17,848 nucleotides of DNA from WS-7 sp035635575 (GTDB lineage Bacteria > Eisenbacteria > RBG-16-71-46 > SZUA-252). A program made the position numbers and the translations under genes. The stretch lies in assembly GCA_035635575.1 (NCBI GenBank), contig DASQAV010000106.1:1-17848 (forward strand), in the 5' to 3' direction. Below the pieces are notes generated by a model, which saw nothing but the letters and a program-made list of their open reading frames with translations, did not search any database and was not told the DNA's origin. Every line of letters starts with the position of its first letter. The first letter of the stretch is position 1. This document shows, piece by piece, positions 1-8,060 of this stretch.

Positions 1-82
1 TCATGTCCTCGAGAATCTTCCGGTCCGGCATTTGTCCCGCTTCGGAGTTCTTGTCCGCCTTGACGATCACCATGAAACGCAT
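1..82 (-). CDS. YciI/DGPF-family protein, N-terminal fragment
   Basis: Only the first 27 codons are inside the window; the gene continues past position 1. The protein begins MRFMVIVKADKNSEAG followed by QMPDRKILEDM, which resembles the opening beta-strand and loop of the small YciI-like (DGPF) proteins, ferredoxin-like folds of about 110-140 residues whose biochemical role is mostly unknown. The ATG is well supported by an AAGGAG Shine-Dalgarno eight bases upstream. It follows the VOC-family gene by 138 bases on the same strand; YciI-like and VOC-like genes are often neighbours, so it may be the last member of the polyphosphate operon or a separate unit. The family call rests on a short stretch. 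Confidence 0.72.
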   Translation of the reverse strand, partial: MRFMVIVKADKNSEAGQMPDRKILEDM

Positions 83-124
83 TGTCGTATCTCCTTGTGG
101 TTTCGGGGTCTAGGGGCGGGGCGT

Positions 125-141
125 CCGGCCCTCGTGGCCGG
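125..141 (-). other. Small GC hairpin between the VOC and YciI genes
   Basis: A perfect six-base stem (CCGGCC/GGCCGG) with a five-base loop lies in the 138-base gap between the VOC-family stop and the YciI start. No T-run follows it on the minus strand, so it is not a standard intrinsic terminator. It could slow polymerase or shape mRNA ends, or be chance in GC-rich DNA. The rest of the gap (83-220) shows only the YciI ribosome binding site. Confidence 0.3.
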
Positions 142-220
142 CTCCTCTGTCCCTGCCTCCAACATCACGACGAATGAGGGTGACGCCGATCGACATCCGG
201 GGCAAAACTTTTTGGGGAGT

Positions 221-661
221 TCAGAAGAGTTCCTCGGCCAGCGCGACGATGATGCCCGCCGGGCCTCGCATGTAGCAGAGTCTGTACTTTTCCTCGTACT
301 GGGCCACCTCGCCGACGAGCTCGGCGCCGTTGGCGCGCAGGCGAGCGACAGTGTCGTCGACGCTTTCGACCGTAAACATGACGCTCCGGAGGCCCAGCGT
401 GTTCGGCGGTGCGATCGCCGGTTCGATCTCGACCAGTTTTGGATTGCGAAACTTCGTCAGCTCGAGCCGCCCGTGCCCATCTGGGGTCCGCATCATGACG
501 ATGTCGACTTGGACCCTTTCGAGCCCGTTGACGCGGTCCACCCACGGGCCCTCGACCAGCGCCTCGCCATCGAGCGTCATGCCGAGCGCGGTGAAAAAAG
601 CGATAGCGGCTGCAAGGTCGTCGACGACGACGCTGACGTGGTCCAACCTCTTGATCGTCAA
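221..661 (-). CDS. VOC-superfamily (glyoxalase/bleomycin-resistance fold) protein
   Basis: A 146-residue protein with the two beta-alpha-beta-beta-beta modules of the vicinal oxygen chelate fold: the first starts at LDHVSVVVDDL (residues 6-16), the second at LRSVMFTVESVDD (81-93). VOC enzymes normally hold a metal through four side chains, one on each inner strand. Here His8 and Glu67 (in RLELTKF) are in place, but the second-module His position is Ser83 and the last Glu position appears to be Ala140 (GIIVALAEEL), so metal binding may be absent or unusual. The start is TTG at 661; GGAG seven bases upstream overlaps the stop of the polyphosphate kinase gene, which ends only four bases away, so the two are probably translated from one mRNA. 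Substrate unknown; a direct link to polyphosphate is not shown. Confidence 0.88.
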   Translation of the reverse strand: MTIKRLDHVSVVVDDLAAAIAFFTALGMTLDGEALVEGPWVDRVNGLERVQVDIVMMRTPDGHGRLELTKFRNPKLVEIEPAIAPPNTLGLRSVMFTVESVDDTVARLRANGAELVGEVAQYEEKYRLCYMRGPAGIIVALAEELF

Positions 662-665
662 GTCC

Positions 666-2780
666 CTACTCCGGGGCGCTCCTGAGAGGGACGAAGATAC
701 TCCGGTCCGACTCGCCGCGCCCCTCGGCCCGGACGCGCGCCTCTTCCCAGAAGACCTCCTGGGCCCGCACCGGCCGGCGCCGGCTCGCCCGTTTCCCCAA
801 CGTTCCGTCCGGCCGCAGCTCCCGCGCCTTCACATTGTCGGCGAAGAGCACGTCGAGGATGTGGGCGAGGCGGGCCTTGTGCTCCGGCTCCGCGACCGGG
901 AAGACCAGCTCCACGCGCCGGTCGAGGTTCCTCGGCATCCAGTCCGCGCTTCCGATGAAGGTCTCCACGTCACCGCCGTTCCGGAACTCGAAGATGCGGC
1001 AGTGCTCGAGGAAGCGATCCACGATCGAGACCACGCGGATGTTCTCGCTCAATCCCTTCACCCCGGGGCGCAGCACGCACGCCCCGCGCACGTTGAGAGA
1101 GATCCGCACGCCCGCCTGCGAGGCCCCGTACAAGGCATCGATGATGGGCTTGTCCACGAGCGAGTTCATCTTGGCGCGGATCTGCCCCGGCTCCTCCGGC
1201 GTGGACTTCTCGATCTCACGGCGGATGAGCTGGAGGAACCGCGACCGGAGCCCGAGCGGCGCCATCGCGATCCGCCGCCAGGGCAGCGGCTCGGAATAGC
1301 CCGTGACCACGTTGAAGAACGCCGTCAGGTCGGCGCAGAGGTCCTCGTTCGAGCTCAGGAGACTCAGGTCGGAGTACTCGAGCACCGTGCGCTCGTTGTA
1401 GTTCCCGGTTCCCAGGTGCGCGTAGCGCTCGATCCCCGCCGGGCCGCGCCTCACGATCAAGAGCGCCTTGGCATGCGTCTTCAACCCGGCGAGCCCGTAG
1501 AGCACCTGCACCCCCGCCTCCTCCAGCCTCCGGGCCCACGCCGCGTTTCGCTCCTCGTCGAACCGCGCCTGGAGCTCCAATAACGCCGTGACCTGCTTGC
1601 CGTTCTCCGCGGCGCGCTCCAGAGCGCGGACCACCTCGGAGTTCTGCGCGGTGCGATAGAGCACCTGCTTGATCGCGAGGACGGAGGGGTCCTCGGAGGC
1701 CAAACGCAGGAGCCGCAACACCGGCTCGAACGTCTCGTAGGGATGGAAGAGGAGATAGTCGCGCTGCGCCACGGCCTCCCAGATCGCTTCCCCGGGAGGA
1801 ATGTCCGGCACCGGCTGCGGCGGCCAGGCAACCGCGCGGGGCGCCGGCAAGGAAGGGACGCGCGCGAAATCGATCAGGAACCGGAGGTCCAGGGGCCCCG
1901 CGACGTGATAGACGCTCAGCCGATCCAGCCCGAACGCGGCCATCAGCCGCTCCGTGATCTCGTCGCTGGTCGTCGCCTCGATCTCCAGCCGCACCGGGTC
2001 GCCGCTCCGGCGCTGCTTCAATACGAGCTTCACCGCATCGACGAGATCCTCCGCCTCCTGATCGTCGGTCGCGAAATCGGCATCGCGCGTGACGCGGAAG
2101 AGCACCGCCTCCTTGATCTCGTGCCCGGGAAAGAGCTCTCCCAGGCGGCCCCGCACAACCTGTTCCAATAAAACGAAGCGCGAGCCCCCCTTGCTCCCCA
2201 TCTGGATCCAGCGCGTGGACTGCCGCGGGAGCTGGAGCAGCGCAAAGCGCTCTCCCACGCCCTCGCGCGCGAGTCGGATCGCGAAGCACAGGGTGAGATT
2301 CGTGACGTGCGGGAAGGGCAGCTCCGGCTCGACCGCGGCCGGGGTCAAGATGGGCAGGATCTCCCGTGTGAAGAGGCGATCCAGGAACGCTCTTTCTTGC
2401 GCCAGCAGATCCTCGTCGCGCACGAACTGGACGCCGTTCTCCTCGAGATTCGGCAAGATCTCGCGCTCGTAGGTCGCGTAGGCGACGCGCACCATGCCAT
2501 GGGAACGCTGCCCGATCTGGGCCAGCGCGGAGGGAACCGCCTCCTCTCCCTCGGCGCGGTCGATTCCGGCCTCGATGGCTTCCCGGAGTCCGGAGACTCG
2601 AACCATGAAGAATTCATCGAGGTTGGAGAAGAAAATCCCGAGAAATCGCAGGCGCTCGAGGACGGGGAGTGTCGGGTCCTCGGCTTCCTCGAGGACGCGC
2701 CCGTTGAAGCCGAGCCAGGTGAGCGCGCGGCTGAGGTAGCGAGGCTCCGCGGTCGAGCCGTTGCCCGCGCGGTCCGTCAC
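666..2780 (-). CDS. ppk1: Polyphosphate kinase 1
   Basis: A 704-residue protein matching the usual PPK1 length and layout: an N-terminal helical domain (SNLDEFFMVRVSGL near residues 52-65), a head domain, and two phospholipase-D-like catalytic domains. PPK1 reversibly transfers the gamma-phosphate of ATP to long-chain inorganic polyphosphate at the membrane through a phosphohistidine intermediate. The autophosphorylated histidine is His436 in GLKTHAKALLI (E. coli numbering 435), and the second conserved one is His593 in DRFLEHCRIF; the GSADWMPRNLDRRVE block follows. The GTG start at 2780 shares a four-base GTGA overlap with the stop of the upstream Ppx/GppA gene, implying translational coupling; the frame stays open upstream but there overlaps the Ppx/GppA gene. 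Nothing essential looks missing. Its place beside two Ppx/GppA genes and a CHAD protein supports a dedicated polyphosphate role. Confidence 0.97.
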   Translation of the reverse strand: MTDRAGNGSTAEPRYLSRALTWLGFNGRVLEEAEDPTLPVLERLRFLGIFFSNLDEFFMVRVSGLREAIEAGIDRAEGEEAVPSALAQIGQRSHGMVRVAYATYEREILPNLEENGVQFVRDEDLLAQERAFLDRLFTREILPILTPAAVEPELPFPHVTNLTLCFAIRLAREGVGERFALLQLPRQSTRWIQMGSKGGSRFVLLEQVVRGRLGELFPGHEIKEAVLFRVTRDADFATDDQEAEDLVDAVKLVLKQRRSGDPVRLEIEATTSDEITERLMAAFGLDRLSVYHVAGPLDLRFLIDFARVPSLPAPRAVAWPPQPVPDIPPGEAIWEAVAQRDYLLFHPYETFEPVLRLLRLASEDPSVLAIKQVLYRTAQNSEVVRALERAAENGKQVTALLELQARFDEERNAAWARRLEEAGVQVLYGLAGLKTHAKALLIVRRGPAGIERYAHLGTGNYNERTVLEYSDLSLLSSNEDLCADLTAFFNVVTGYSEPLPWRRIAMAPLGLRSRFLQLIRREIEKSTPEEPGQIRAKMNSLVDKPIIDALYGASQAGVRISLNVRGACVLRPGVKGLSENIRVVSIVDRFLEHCRIFEFRNGGDVETFIGSADWMPRNLDRRVELVFPVAEPEHKARLAHILDVLFADNVKARELRPDGTLGKRASRRRPVRAQEVFWEEARVRAEGRGESDRSIFVPLRSAPE

Positions 2781-4363
2781 GCCGTGACCTCGCGGAGCAC
2801 CGGCTTCAGTCCGAACACCTCCTCGAAGAGGGAACCCTTCTGATCCAGCGTCAGCCGCTCGAGTGCGATGTCCTCGGCTGTCTCCACGTCGATCCGGAGC
2901 TCCCCCTCCTCCACCGTGATCTTCGGATTCTGGATCCGCTGCGCGTGCGCCTTGTCCAGGGCGTCCGCCACGCGGATGATCGCGCTGAGCCGGTTCACCG
3001 TCAGCCGCGCCGCTCGCGGGAGCGCCGCGTAGGCGGGATGATCGGATTGCGGCGTGCCCTTCCGATGATAGCGCGCCACGTTCGCCACGATCTCGAGATC
3101 CATCTTCGAGAGCCCGAACACCTCCGAGTTCACGAGGAGATAGTAGGCATGCCGGTGATGCCCGCGCGCCGCGACGTAGTTGCCGATGTCGTGGACGATG
3201 GACGCGACCTCGAGCAGGAGGCGCTCCCCTTCCCCCATGCCGTGCTGGGCGCGCGTGGCCTCGAAGATGGCGCGGGCGAGCGTCGCGGTGTGCAGGCCAT
3301 GCCGCTCGTCGGCGCGATACTTCCTTGCCAGATTGAGGGCGGCCGCGATGGTCTGCTCCGGGAAGAAGACGGAGGAGCCGCTCTGGATGGAGCGGGCTAC
3401 CTGTAAGAGAAGCCCGTCCCGGATGCTGGCGCGCGCGACCAGGAGGCGATCCACGGGATTGAGCTTGATCAGCTCCGCATACACCATGAACGCCGGCGCC
3501 AGCGATTCCGCCTCGGGTGTGGGAATGGAGTAGGCCGCCGCCACCTCCGCGGCGCTCATCCCGAGGATCTTGTCCGCCAGCGCGCGGAGGTCCTTTGCCG
3601 AAACGGCAGCAAGATCCCCCTCTCCCTGGAGGGCTCTCGCCGCGAAGCGCGCCTCGGGCCCGATCGCGATCAGGTTCGTGACTTTCTCGAAGGGAAGCGT
3701 GCGCTTCACCTCGTTCATCATTTCCTTCACGTTGTGCTGGATGAGCCGGGTCATCGCGCGCTTGTCCCCGAGCTCCGAGCGAAGGAGGTCGCGCATGCGA
3801 AGCGTGCCCAGCTCGTAGGTCAGCGAGCCCGCGACGTCCCCGCCGCGCACCAGCGCCCACTCCGTGCCTCCCGCGCCCAGCTCGAACATCAGGGAGTCCC
3901 CGCTCGTGAAGTCGGGGCGGTCGGCCAGCGCCCGCTGCACGGCGGCGAACGTGAGCAAGGTCTCCTGGGAGCCCTCGATCACCTCGACCTCGATTCCGGT
4001 AGCGAGGAATACGCGATCCACGAAGGTGTCGCGATTCAGCGCGGCGCGGACGGCGCTCGTGGCCACCGCGCGCGTGTGCGTGACGCCATAGGTATCCATG
4101 ATGGCCCGGTACTGGCGAAGCATGTTCACCGACTTCTGGATGCTGGCGGCGGAGAGGGTCCCGGTGCGGAACGTCTCGCGCCCGAGCGCCAGAGGCTTCT
4201 GCACGTCCTCCAGCTCGCGGACCGATCCGTCCGGCTTGAGCTCCGCCAGGAGCATGCGCACCCCGCTCGATCCGATGTCGATGACCGAGATGACATGGGT
4301 CGCCACCGCCGCCCCGGGCACGGCCACGGGGACCGTGGGGGTGGTCGTGGTGGTATCAGGCAC
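2777..4363 (-). CDS. Ppx/GppA-HD family protein, divergent paralogue
   Basis: A 528-residue protein with an N-terminal ASKHA-type Ppx/GppA phosphatase domain (residues about 25-320) and a C-terminal HD-type helical domain (about 330-528). Relatives hydrolyse terminal phosphates of polyphosphate or convert pppGpp to ppGpp. Visible motifs are VIDIGSSGVRMLL (Asp29), ATSAVRAALNRDTF, IEGSQETLL, FELGAGGTEW (Glu161) and VHDIGNYVAARGHHRHAYY (His391-Asp392). The phosphate-loop motif, normally DxGGGSxE, is degenerate here (ELGAGGTE), and the IxGxEEA motif reads EGSQET, so catalysis may be weakened or altered compared with the neighbouring paralogue. The GTG start overlaps the previous gene by eight bases and lacks a clear Shine-Dalgarno, suggesting coupling. 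A Thr/Pro/Val-rich stretch of about 22 residues precedes the fold, so a later true start is possible. Polyphosphatase, pppGpp phosphatase or a regulatory subunit are all possible. Confidence 0.9.
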   Translation of the reverse strand: MPDTTTTTPTVPVAVPGAAVATHVISVIDIGSSGVRMLLAELKPDGSVRELEDVQKPLALGRETFRTGTLSAASIQKSVNMLRQYRAIMDTYGVTHTRAVATSAVRAALNRDTFVDRVFLATGIEVEVIEGSQETLLTFAAVQRALADRPDFTSGDSLMFELGAGGTEWALVRGGDVAGSLTYELGTLRMRDLLRSELGDKRAMTRLIQHNVKEMMNEVKRTLPFEKVTNLIAIGPEARFAARALQGEGDLAAVSAKDLRALADKILGMSAAEVAAAYSIPTPEAESLAPAFMVYAELIKLNPVDRLLVARASIRDGLLLQVARSIQSGSSVFFPEQTIAAALNLARKYRADERHGLHTATLARAIFEATRAQHGMGEGERLLLEVASIVHDIGNYVAARGHHRHAYYLLVNSEVFGLSKMDLEIVANVARYHRKGTPQSDHPAYAALPRAARLTVNRLSAIIRVADALDKAHAQRIQNPKITVEEGELRIDVETAEDIALERLTLDQKGSLFEEVFGLKPVLREVTA

Positions 4364-5918
4364 GGGTCTTCAGCACCGGTTTCAAGCCGAACTCCTCCTT
4401 GAAGAGATCGCCGCCCTTCTCCCCGACGGACCACTCGTCCAGGGTCACGTCTCCGCGCGTGCGCGCCTTCACGGTCAGCTGCGAATCCTTCGTCTTCGCA
4501 GCGACGCCGAGCACGTGCTGGCGGTGATCGTGATCCAGCGCGTCCGCCAGTCTCAGGATCGCCGCCAGGGCGCGCACCTGATCGCGGGCGCGCTCGGAGA
4601 GCGCCGAGTAGGATTCGTGGCTCAGGTCCGGCGGCGCCTTGCGGTGATAGCGGGCGACGTTCGCCACCACCTGCACCTCCTGCTCGTTCAATCCGAGGAT
4701 CGGGGTCTCCGAGATGATGTAGTGGGCGTGGCGGTGATGCCCCGGGCCGGAGATGAAGTTCCCCACTTCGTGAAGCAACGCCGCGATCTCGAGAAGCAGC
4801 CGCTCGCGCTTTCCCAGCTGGTGCACGTCCTTCAGCTGATCGAAGAGAGACAGCGCCAGCGAGGCGACGTGGCGTGAATGTTTGGGATCGGGATCGTATT
4901 TTTTCATCACGGCCTGGGCGGCGTTCAGGGTCTGCGAGGTCTCGACCTTTTTCTTCCCTTCCGCGCCCGCCACCCTCGCCAGATCCAGGAGCACGCCGTC
5001 CACCAGTCCCACGAAGGGGACCAGGATGTGGCGCACGGCCGTGCGCTTGCCGATGTGCTCGAAGATCGCCCCGGCGGGAACGATCACGTCCGCGCGATCC
5101 GGCTTGAGGTCGTATTTCTTGGCTCGCTCCTCGGGCTCCATGTTCGCCAGCGCCTCGAGCAGCTTCGTGAGGCGTCCCAGCGGAACCGCGGCCGGCTTTC
5201 GCTCGGTGTCGTCCTTTGCCGCCTCGTTCTTGGCTTGGCCGGCGACCAGGGTCGCGATGGCCTCGATGTTGCCTCCGGTTCCGACGAGCTGCGAGACGCG
5301 GTGGCCGCGGAGGGATTCCAACATGGGGAAGCGCGAGGCCCGCAGCCGCTCGCGCAGGATGCGCAGCAGCTTCGGACCCGTGGCCTTCCCCACCTGCTCC
5401 AGCAGTCGGACCGTGCCCAGGTCATGCGACTCGACGAGGAGGATCTGCCCCTTCTGCAAGAGAGCCAGCTCGGCGGATCCGCCCCCGACGTCCAGGATCA
5501 CCGCCGTGCCCCGGAGCGTCACCTTCTCACGCACCCCCAGCGCGACCAGCCGGGCTTCCTCGGTGCCCTCGATCAGCTCGAGGTCGATCCCCGTCTCGGT
5601 GTGCACGCGCTCCAGGAAGGCCGCGCGGTTCTTCGCCTCGCGCGTGGCGCTGGTGGCCACGGCGCGATGGAGCACCACGTCGTATTGCTCCATCAGCGCA
5701 CGAAATTCCCGGAAGGCGTCCACCGCCGCGTCCAGCGTTTCGGGATCGATCCGGCTGGTCTTGAAGACCGACTGCCCCAGACGCACGGAAACCCGCTTCC
5801 GCTCGAGAATCCTGTACCGGGTCGGGCTCTTGAATTCGGCAATCGCGAGGCGCAGCGCATTGCTTCCCACGTCCATTCCGGCGCAGCGGATGGGAAACCG
5901 CGTCTTGTCGGCTCTCAT
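4356..5918 (-). CDS. Ppx/GppA exopolyphosphatase-family protein with C-terminal HD domain
   Basis: A 520-residue protein with the same architecture as its downstream neighbour but intact motifs: GMDVGSNALRLAI (Asp16), ATSATREAKNRAAF, IEGTEEARLVALGV, ILDVGGGSAELALL (Asp143), and in the C-terminal domain LLHEVGNFISGPGHHRHAHY (His383-Glu384). The family cleaves the terminal phosphate of polyphosphate (Ppx) or the 5'-phosphate of pppGpp (GppA); sequence alone does not separate the two, but the adjacent polyphosphate kinase favours polyphosphate. The ATG at 5918 follows a G-rich tract instead of a clean Shine-Dalgarno. It is the first gene of the leftward operon, and a 73-base divergent gap separates it from sixA. 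The paralogue pair probably arose by tandem duplication followed by divergence of the second copy. Confidence 0.93.
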   Translation of the reverse strand: MRADKTRFPIRCAGMDVGSNALRLAIAEFKSPTRYRILERKRVSVRLGQSVFKTSRIDPETLDAAVDAFREFRALMEQYDVVLHRAVATSATREAKNRAAFLERVHTETGIDLELIEGTEEARLVALGVREKVTLRGTAVILDVGGGSAELALLQKGQILLVESHDLGTVRLLEQVGKATGPKLLRILRERLRASRFPMLESLRGHRVSQLVGTGGNIEAIATLVAGQAKNEAAKDDTERKPAAVPLGRLTKLLEALANMEPEERAKKYDLKPDRADVIVPAGAIFEHIGKRTAVRHILVPFVGLVDGVLLDLARVAGAEGKKKVETSQTLNAAQAVMKKYDPDPKHSRHVASLALSLFDQLKDVHQLGKRERLLLEIAALLHEVGNFISGPGHHRHAHYIISETPILGLNEQEVQVVANVARYHRKAPPDLSHESYSALSERARDQVRALAAILRLADALDHDHRQHVLGVAAKTKDSQLTVKARTRGDVTLDEWSVGEKGGDLFKEEFGLKPVLKTRA

Positions 5919-5991
5919 CCCCCCATCTTACTGCATGTGCTAGACTTGGGATACATGGAGGAGGTTTCGGCGGGGTTACGAGGAGGTTCCA

Positions 5992-6507
5992 ATGGAGTTA
6001 CTCATCGTACGTCATGCCATCGCGGTGGAGCACGGCGATCCCGCGTACAAGCGCGATGACGATCGGCCGCTCACGCCCGAGGGGATGCACAAATTCCGCC
6101 TCGCCGCGCGCGGGCTCAAGGAATTCACCGAAAAGCCGGACCGGATCGTTTCGAGCCCCTTGATCCGGGCCCGCCAGACGGCGGAGATCCTCCGCGACGC
6201 CCTGGCGCCCGATCTCAAGATCGAATACTGCGACGACCTGGTCCCGGGCGGGGACTTTGCCCGCGTGGTGACGTTTCTGAGACAGCTCGGCGCGGAGCGC
6301 GTGGCCATCGTGGGGCACGAGCCGCACCTGAGCGGATTCACCTCGTATCTTCTCGTCGGCGACAAGTGCAAGGCGACCGTGGTGTACAAAAAGGGCGGCG
6401 CCGCGCTCGTCACCTTCCCAAGCTCTCCCGGCGCCGGTCATGGAACGCTCGAGTGGCTGGTGCAGCCGGGCGCCCTGCGCGAGATCGCCTCGACGCACTC
6501 CACGTAG
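5992..6507 (+). CDS. sixA: SixA-type phosphohistidine phosphatase (histidine phosphatase superfamily)
   Basis: A 171-residue protein opening MELLIVRHAIA, with catalytic His8 in the RHA motif, SSPLIRARQTAE (Arg59, Arg61) and the second catalytic histidine His109 in VGHEPHLS. This is the compact branch-2-like histidine phosphatase layout of SixA, which removes phosphate from phosphohistidine, classically on the HPt domain of ArcB and on PTS proteins in E. coli. The start is fixed by GAGGAGG seven bases upstream of the ATG. The CYTH-CHAD gene starts five bases after its stop, so the two form an operon divergent from the polyphosphate kinase operon. SixA-like genes beside CHAD genes are a recurring pairing. 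Because PPK1 works through phosphohistidines, PPK1 is a conceivable substrate, but that is speculation. Confidence 0.93.
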   Translation: MELLIVRHAIAVEHGDPAYKRDDDRPLTPEGMHKFRLAARGLKEFTEKPDRIVSSPLIRARQTAEILRDALAPDLKIEYCDDLVPGGDFARVVTFLRQLGAERVAIVGHEPHLSGFTSYLLVGDKCKATVVYKKGGAALVTFPSSPGAGHGTLEWLVQPGALREIASTHST

Positions 6508-6512
6508 CCCCG

Positions 6513-8060
6513 ATGCTCGAACGAGAGCTGAAGTTTCGAATCTCCGAAGGGGACAGGCCCGAAGAGATTCGCGGCGCGCTCGAGCGTGCGGGCTTCCAGC
6601 TCACGCCCTCGGGCGCCCTCTCCCATGAGGATCGCTACCTCGACACCGAGGACTGGCTCCTCCACCGCGCCGGCCTCTCGCTGAGACTGAGGCGCGAAGG
6701 CGCGGACCTGCGCCTGGAGGCGAAGACGATCGCTTCCACGAGCACGGAATCGATGGAGCGGCTGGAGTGGTCGCAGCAGGCACTCGACCAGGGACCCCCC
6801 TGGAGCCGTCTTCCCGAGGGCGAGGTTCAGGGGCTCCTCGAGCCGCTGGCTTCGCTCCACGTCGTGAGCCGGCTGGGCGTGCGCGCGCGCGTCGCGAGCG
6901 AGCGGGAGATCTTCCGCTGGTCGCGCCAGGACGAGACCCTGGGCTCGGTCACGCTCGATGACGTCGGAGAGAATCCGGGATCCGAAGACACGGGGGCGGA
7001 GAGAAGGCACTACCGCGAGCTGGAGCTGGAGCTCCGGGAAGGCGCGCCCGATGTGCTTCGCGACGTTCGCACGGCATTGCAAGATTCCTTTGGATTCCAT
7101 CCCAGTGCTACGACCAAGCTCTCCGCGGCTCTGGACGCGGCAGGAATTCAGGTGCCGGAGCTGGACGAAAGCCCCTTCAAGCCCCACGAGAGCGACCGGC
7201 TGGCGGATGTGGCGGTGAAGAACATGGGGCGACAGCTCGCGCGGATGTTCTGGTACGAGCCGGGCACGCGCGTGGGCGTGGACCCCGAATACGCGCACGA
7301 CATGCGCGTCGCGACGCGAAGGCTGCGGACCGCCCTGCTCGTGTTCGCCGACGTGATCCCGGGCAAGGCGAGGCGCGAGTGGCAGCGCGAGCTGCGCTGG
7401 ATCGGGCGCGGGCTGGGACGCGTGCGGGACTGCGACGTGGAGCTGGAGCGCGTGAAGAAAATGGCGGCCGGCGCGCCTGAACCCGAGCGCTCGACGCTTC
7501 TGATCTTCGCGAACCGGGTGGAGATCAAGCGAGCCCGCCGCCGCGCGAAGCTGCTCCGGCGGCTCGATTCGCCGCGCTTCGTGGCGCTGAAGGCGCTCGC
7601 GCGTCCCTGGATCGAGATGCGCGCCGACCAGGCGCTGGTGCGCGAGGGGGACGCGCCCGCCTACATCGCGGGCCCGCGGATCGTGGCCGAGTGGGATCGC
7701 AGGATGCTGGAGGCGTGCACGATCGCGGAACAGAATCCCACCGCCGAGAACGTGCACGCGCTCCGGATCGCCATCAAGCACACGCGCTATGCCGTGGAAT
7801 ACTTCTCGGATCTCGAGGGACACGGGGCGAAGCATCGCGCGAAGCAGCTGGGGAGGCTCCAGAACGTGCTCGGCGCGCGCCAGGACGCGGCCGTGATCCT
7901 TCGCCACATGCGCCGGTACGCGGCGACCATTCCCGGCGAGGATCGGGAGCTTCTCCTGGGCGCGCGGTCGGCGATCGAGAAGATCGACCGTGCCGCGCGC
8001 GTCAAGAAAAGCGAGCTACAGCAAGTGCTGAAACTCGGCGCGGATCAGGATCCGAGCTAG
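6513..8060 (+). CDS. CYTH-CHAD domain protein (triphosphatase fold plus polyphosphate-binding domain)
   Basis: A 515-residue two-domain protein. The N-terminal CYTH domain (about residues 1-215) opens with the diagnostic ExExK signature, Glu3-Arg-Glu5-Leu-Lys7. CYTH proteins are beta-tunnel enzymes that hydrolyse inorganic triphosphate or related triphosphate substrates with metal ions. The C-terminal CHAD domain (about 230-505) has two helical repeats rich in conserved basic residues: HDMRVATRRLR from His262 and VHALRIAIKHTRY with His415, Arg418 and Lys422. CHAD domains bind polyphosphate and can localise to polyphosphate granules. The ATG at 6513 is chosen because the CYTH fold begins there and sixA ends five bases before; the frame is open further upstream but overlaps sixA. 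Its stop overlaps that of the convergent thioredoxin-like gene in the tetranucleotide CTAG. Confidence 0.93.
   Translation: MLERELKFRISEGDRPEEIRGALERAGFQLTPSGALSHEDRYLDTEDWLLHRAGLSLRLRREGADLRLEAKTIASTSTESMERLEWSQQALDQGPPWSRLPEGEVQGLLEPLASLHVVSRLGVRARVASEREIFRWSRQDETLGSVTLDDVGENPGSEDTGAERRHYRELELELREGAPDVLRDVRTALQDSFGFHPSATTKLSAALDAAGIQVPELDESPFKPHESDRLADVAVKNMGRQLARMFWYEPGTRVGVDPEYAHDMRVATRRLRTALLVFADVIPGKARREWQRELRWIGRGLGRVRDCDVELERVKKMAAGAPEPERSTLLIFANRVEIKRARRRAKLLRRLDSPRFVALKALARPWIEMRADQALVREGDAPAYIAGPRIVAEWDRRMLEACTIAEQNPTAENVHALRIAIKHTRYAVEYFSDLEGHGAKHRAKQLGRLQNVLGARQDAAVILRHMRRYAATIPGEDRELLLGARSAIEKIDRAARVKKSELQQVLKLGADQDPS

Noticed and set aside
330..1583. Long plus-strand open frames across the polyphosphate locus and similar ones over other genes
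   Set aside because: They are opposite-strand shadows of high-GC genes: Arg/Pro-rich, without ribosome binding sites or recognisable domains, while the other strand holds clear conserved families.
2781..3860. A longer polyphosphate kinase extending upstream of 2780
   Set aside because: The open frame upstream overlaps the Ppx/GppA gene in another frame, is Arg/Gly-rich low-complexity translation and has no PPK features; the GTG at 2780 gives the normal family length.
5919..5991. Promoters in the 73-base gap between the two divergent polyphosphate operons
   Set aside because: TAAGAT six bases before the Ppx/GppA ATG resembles a -10 box, but no matching -35 is present on either strand at standard spacing, so no promoter is called although one must exist nearby.
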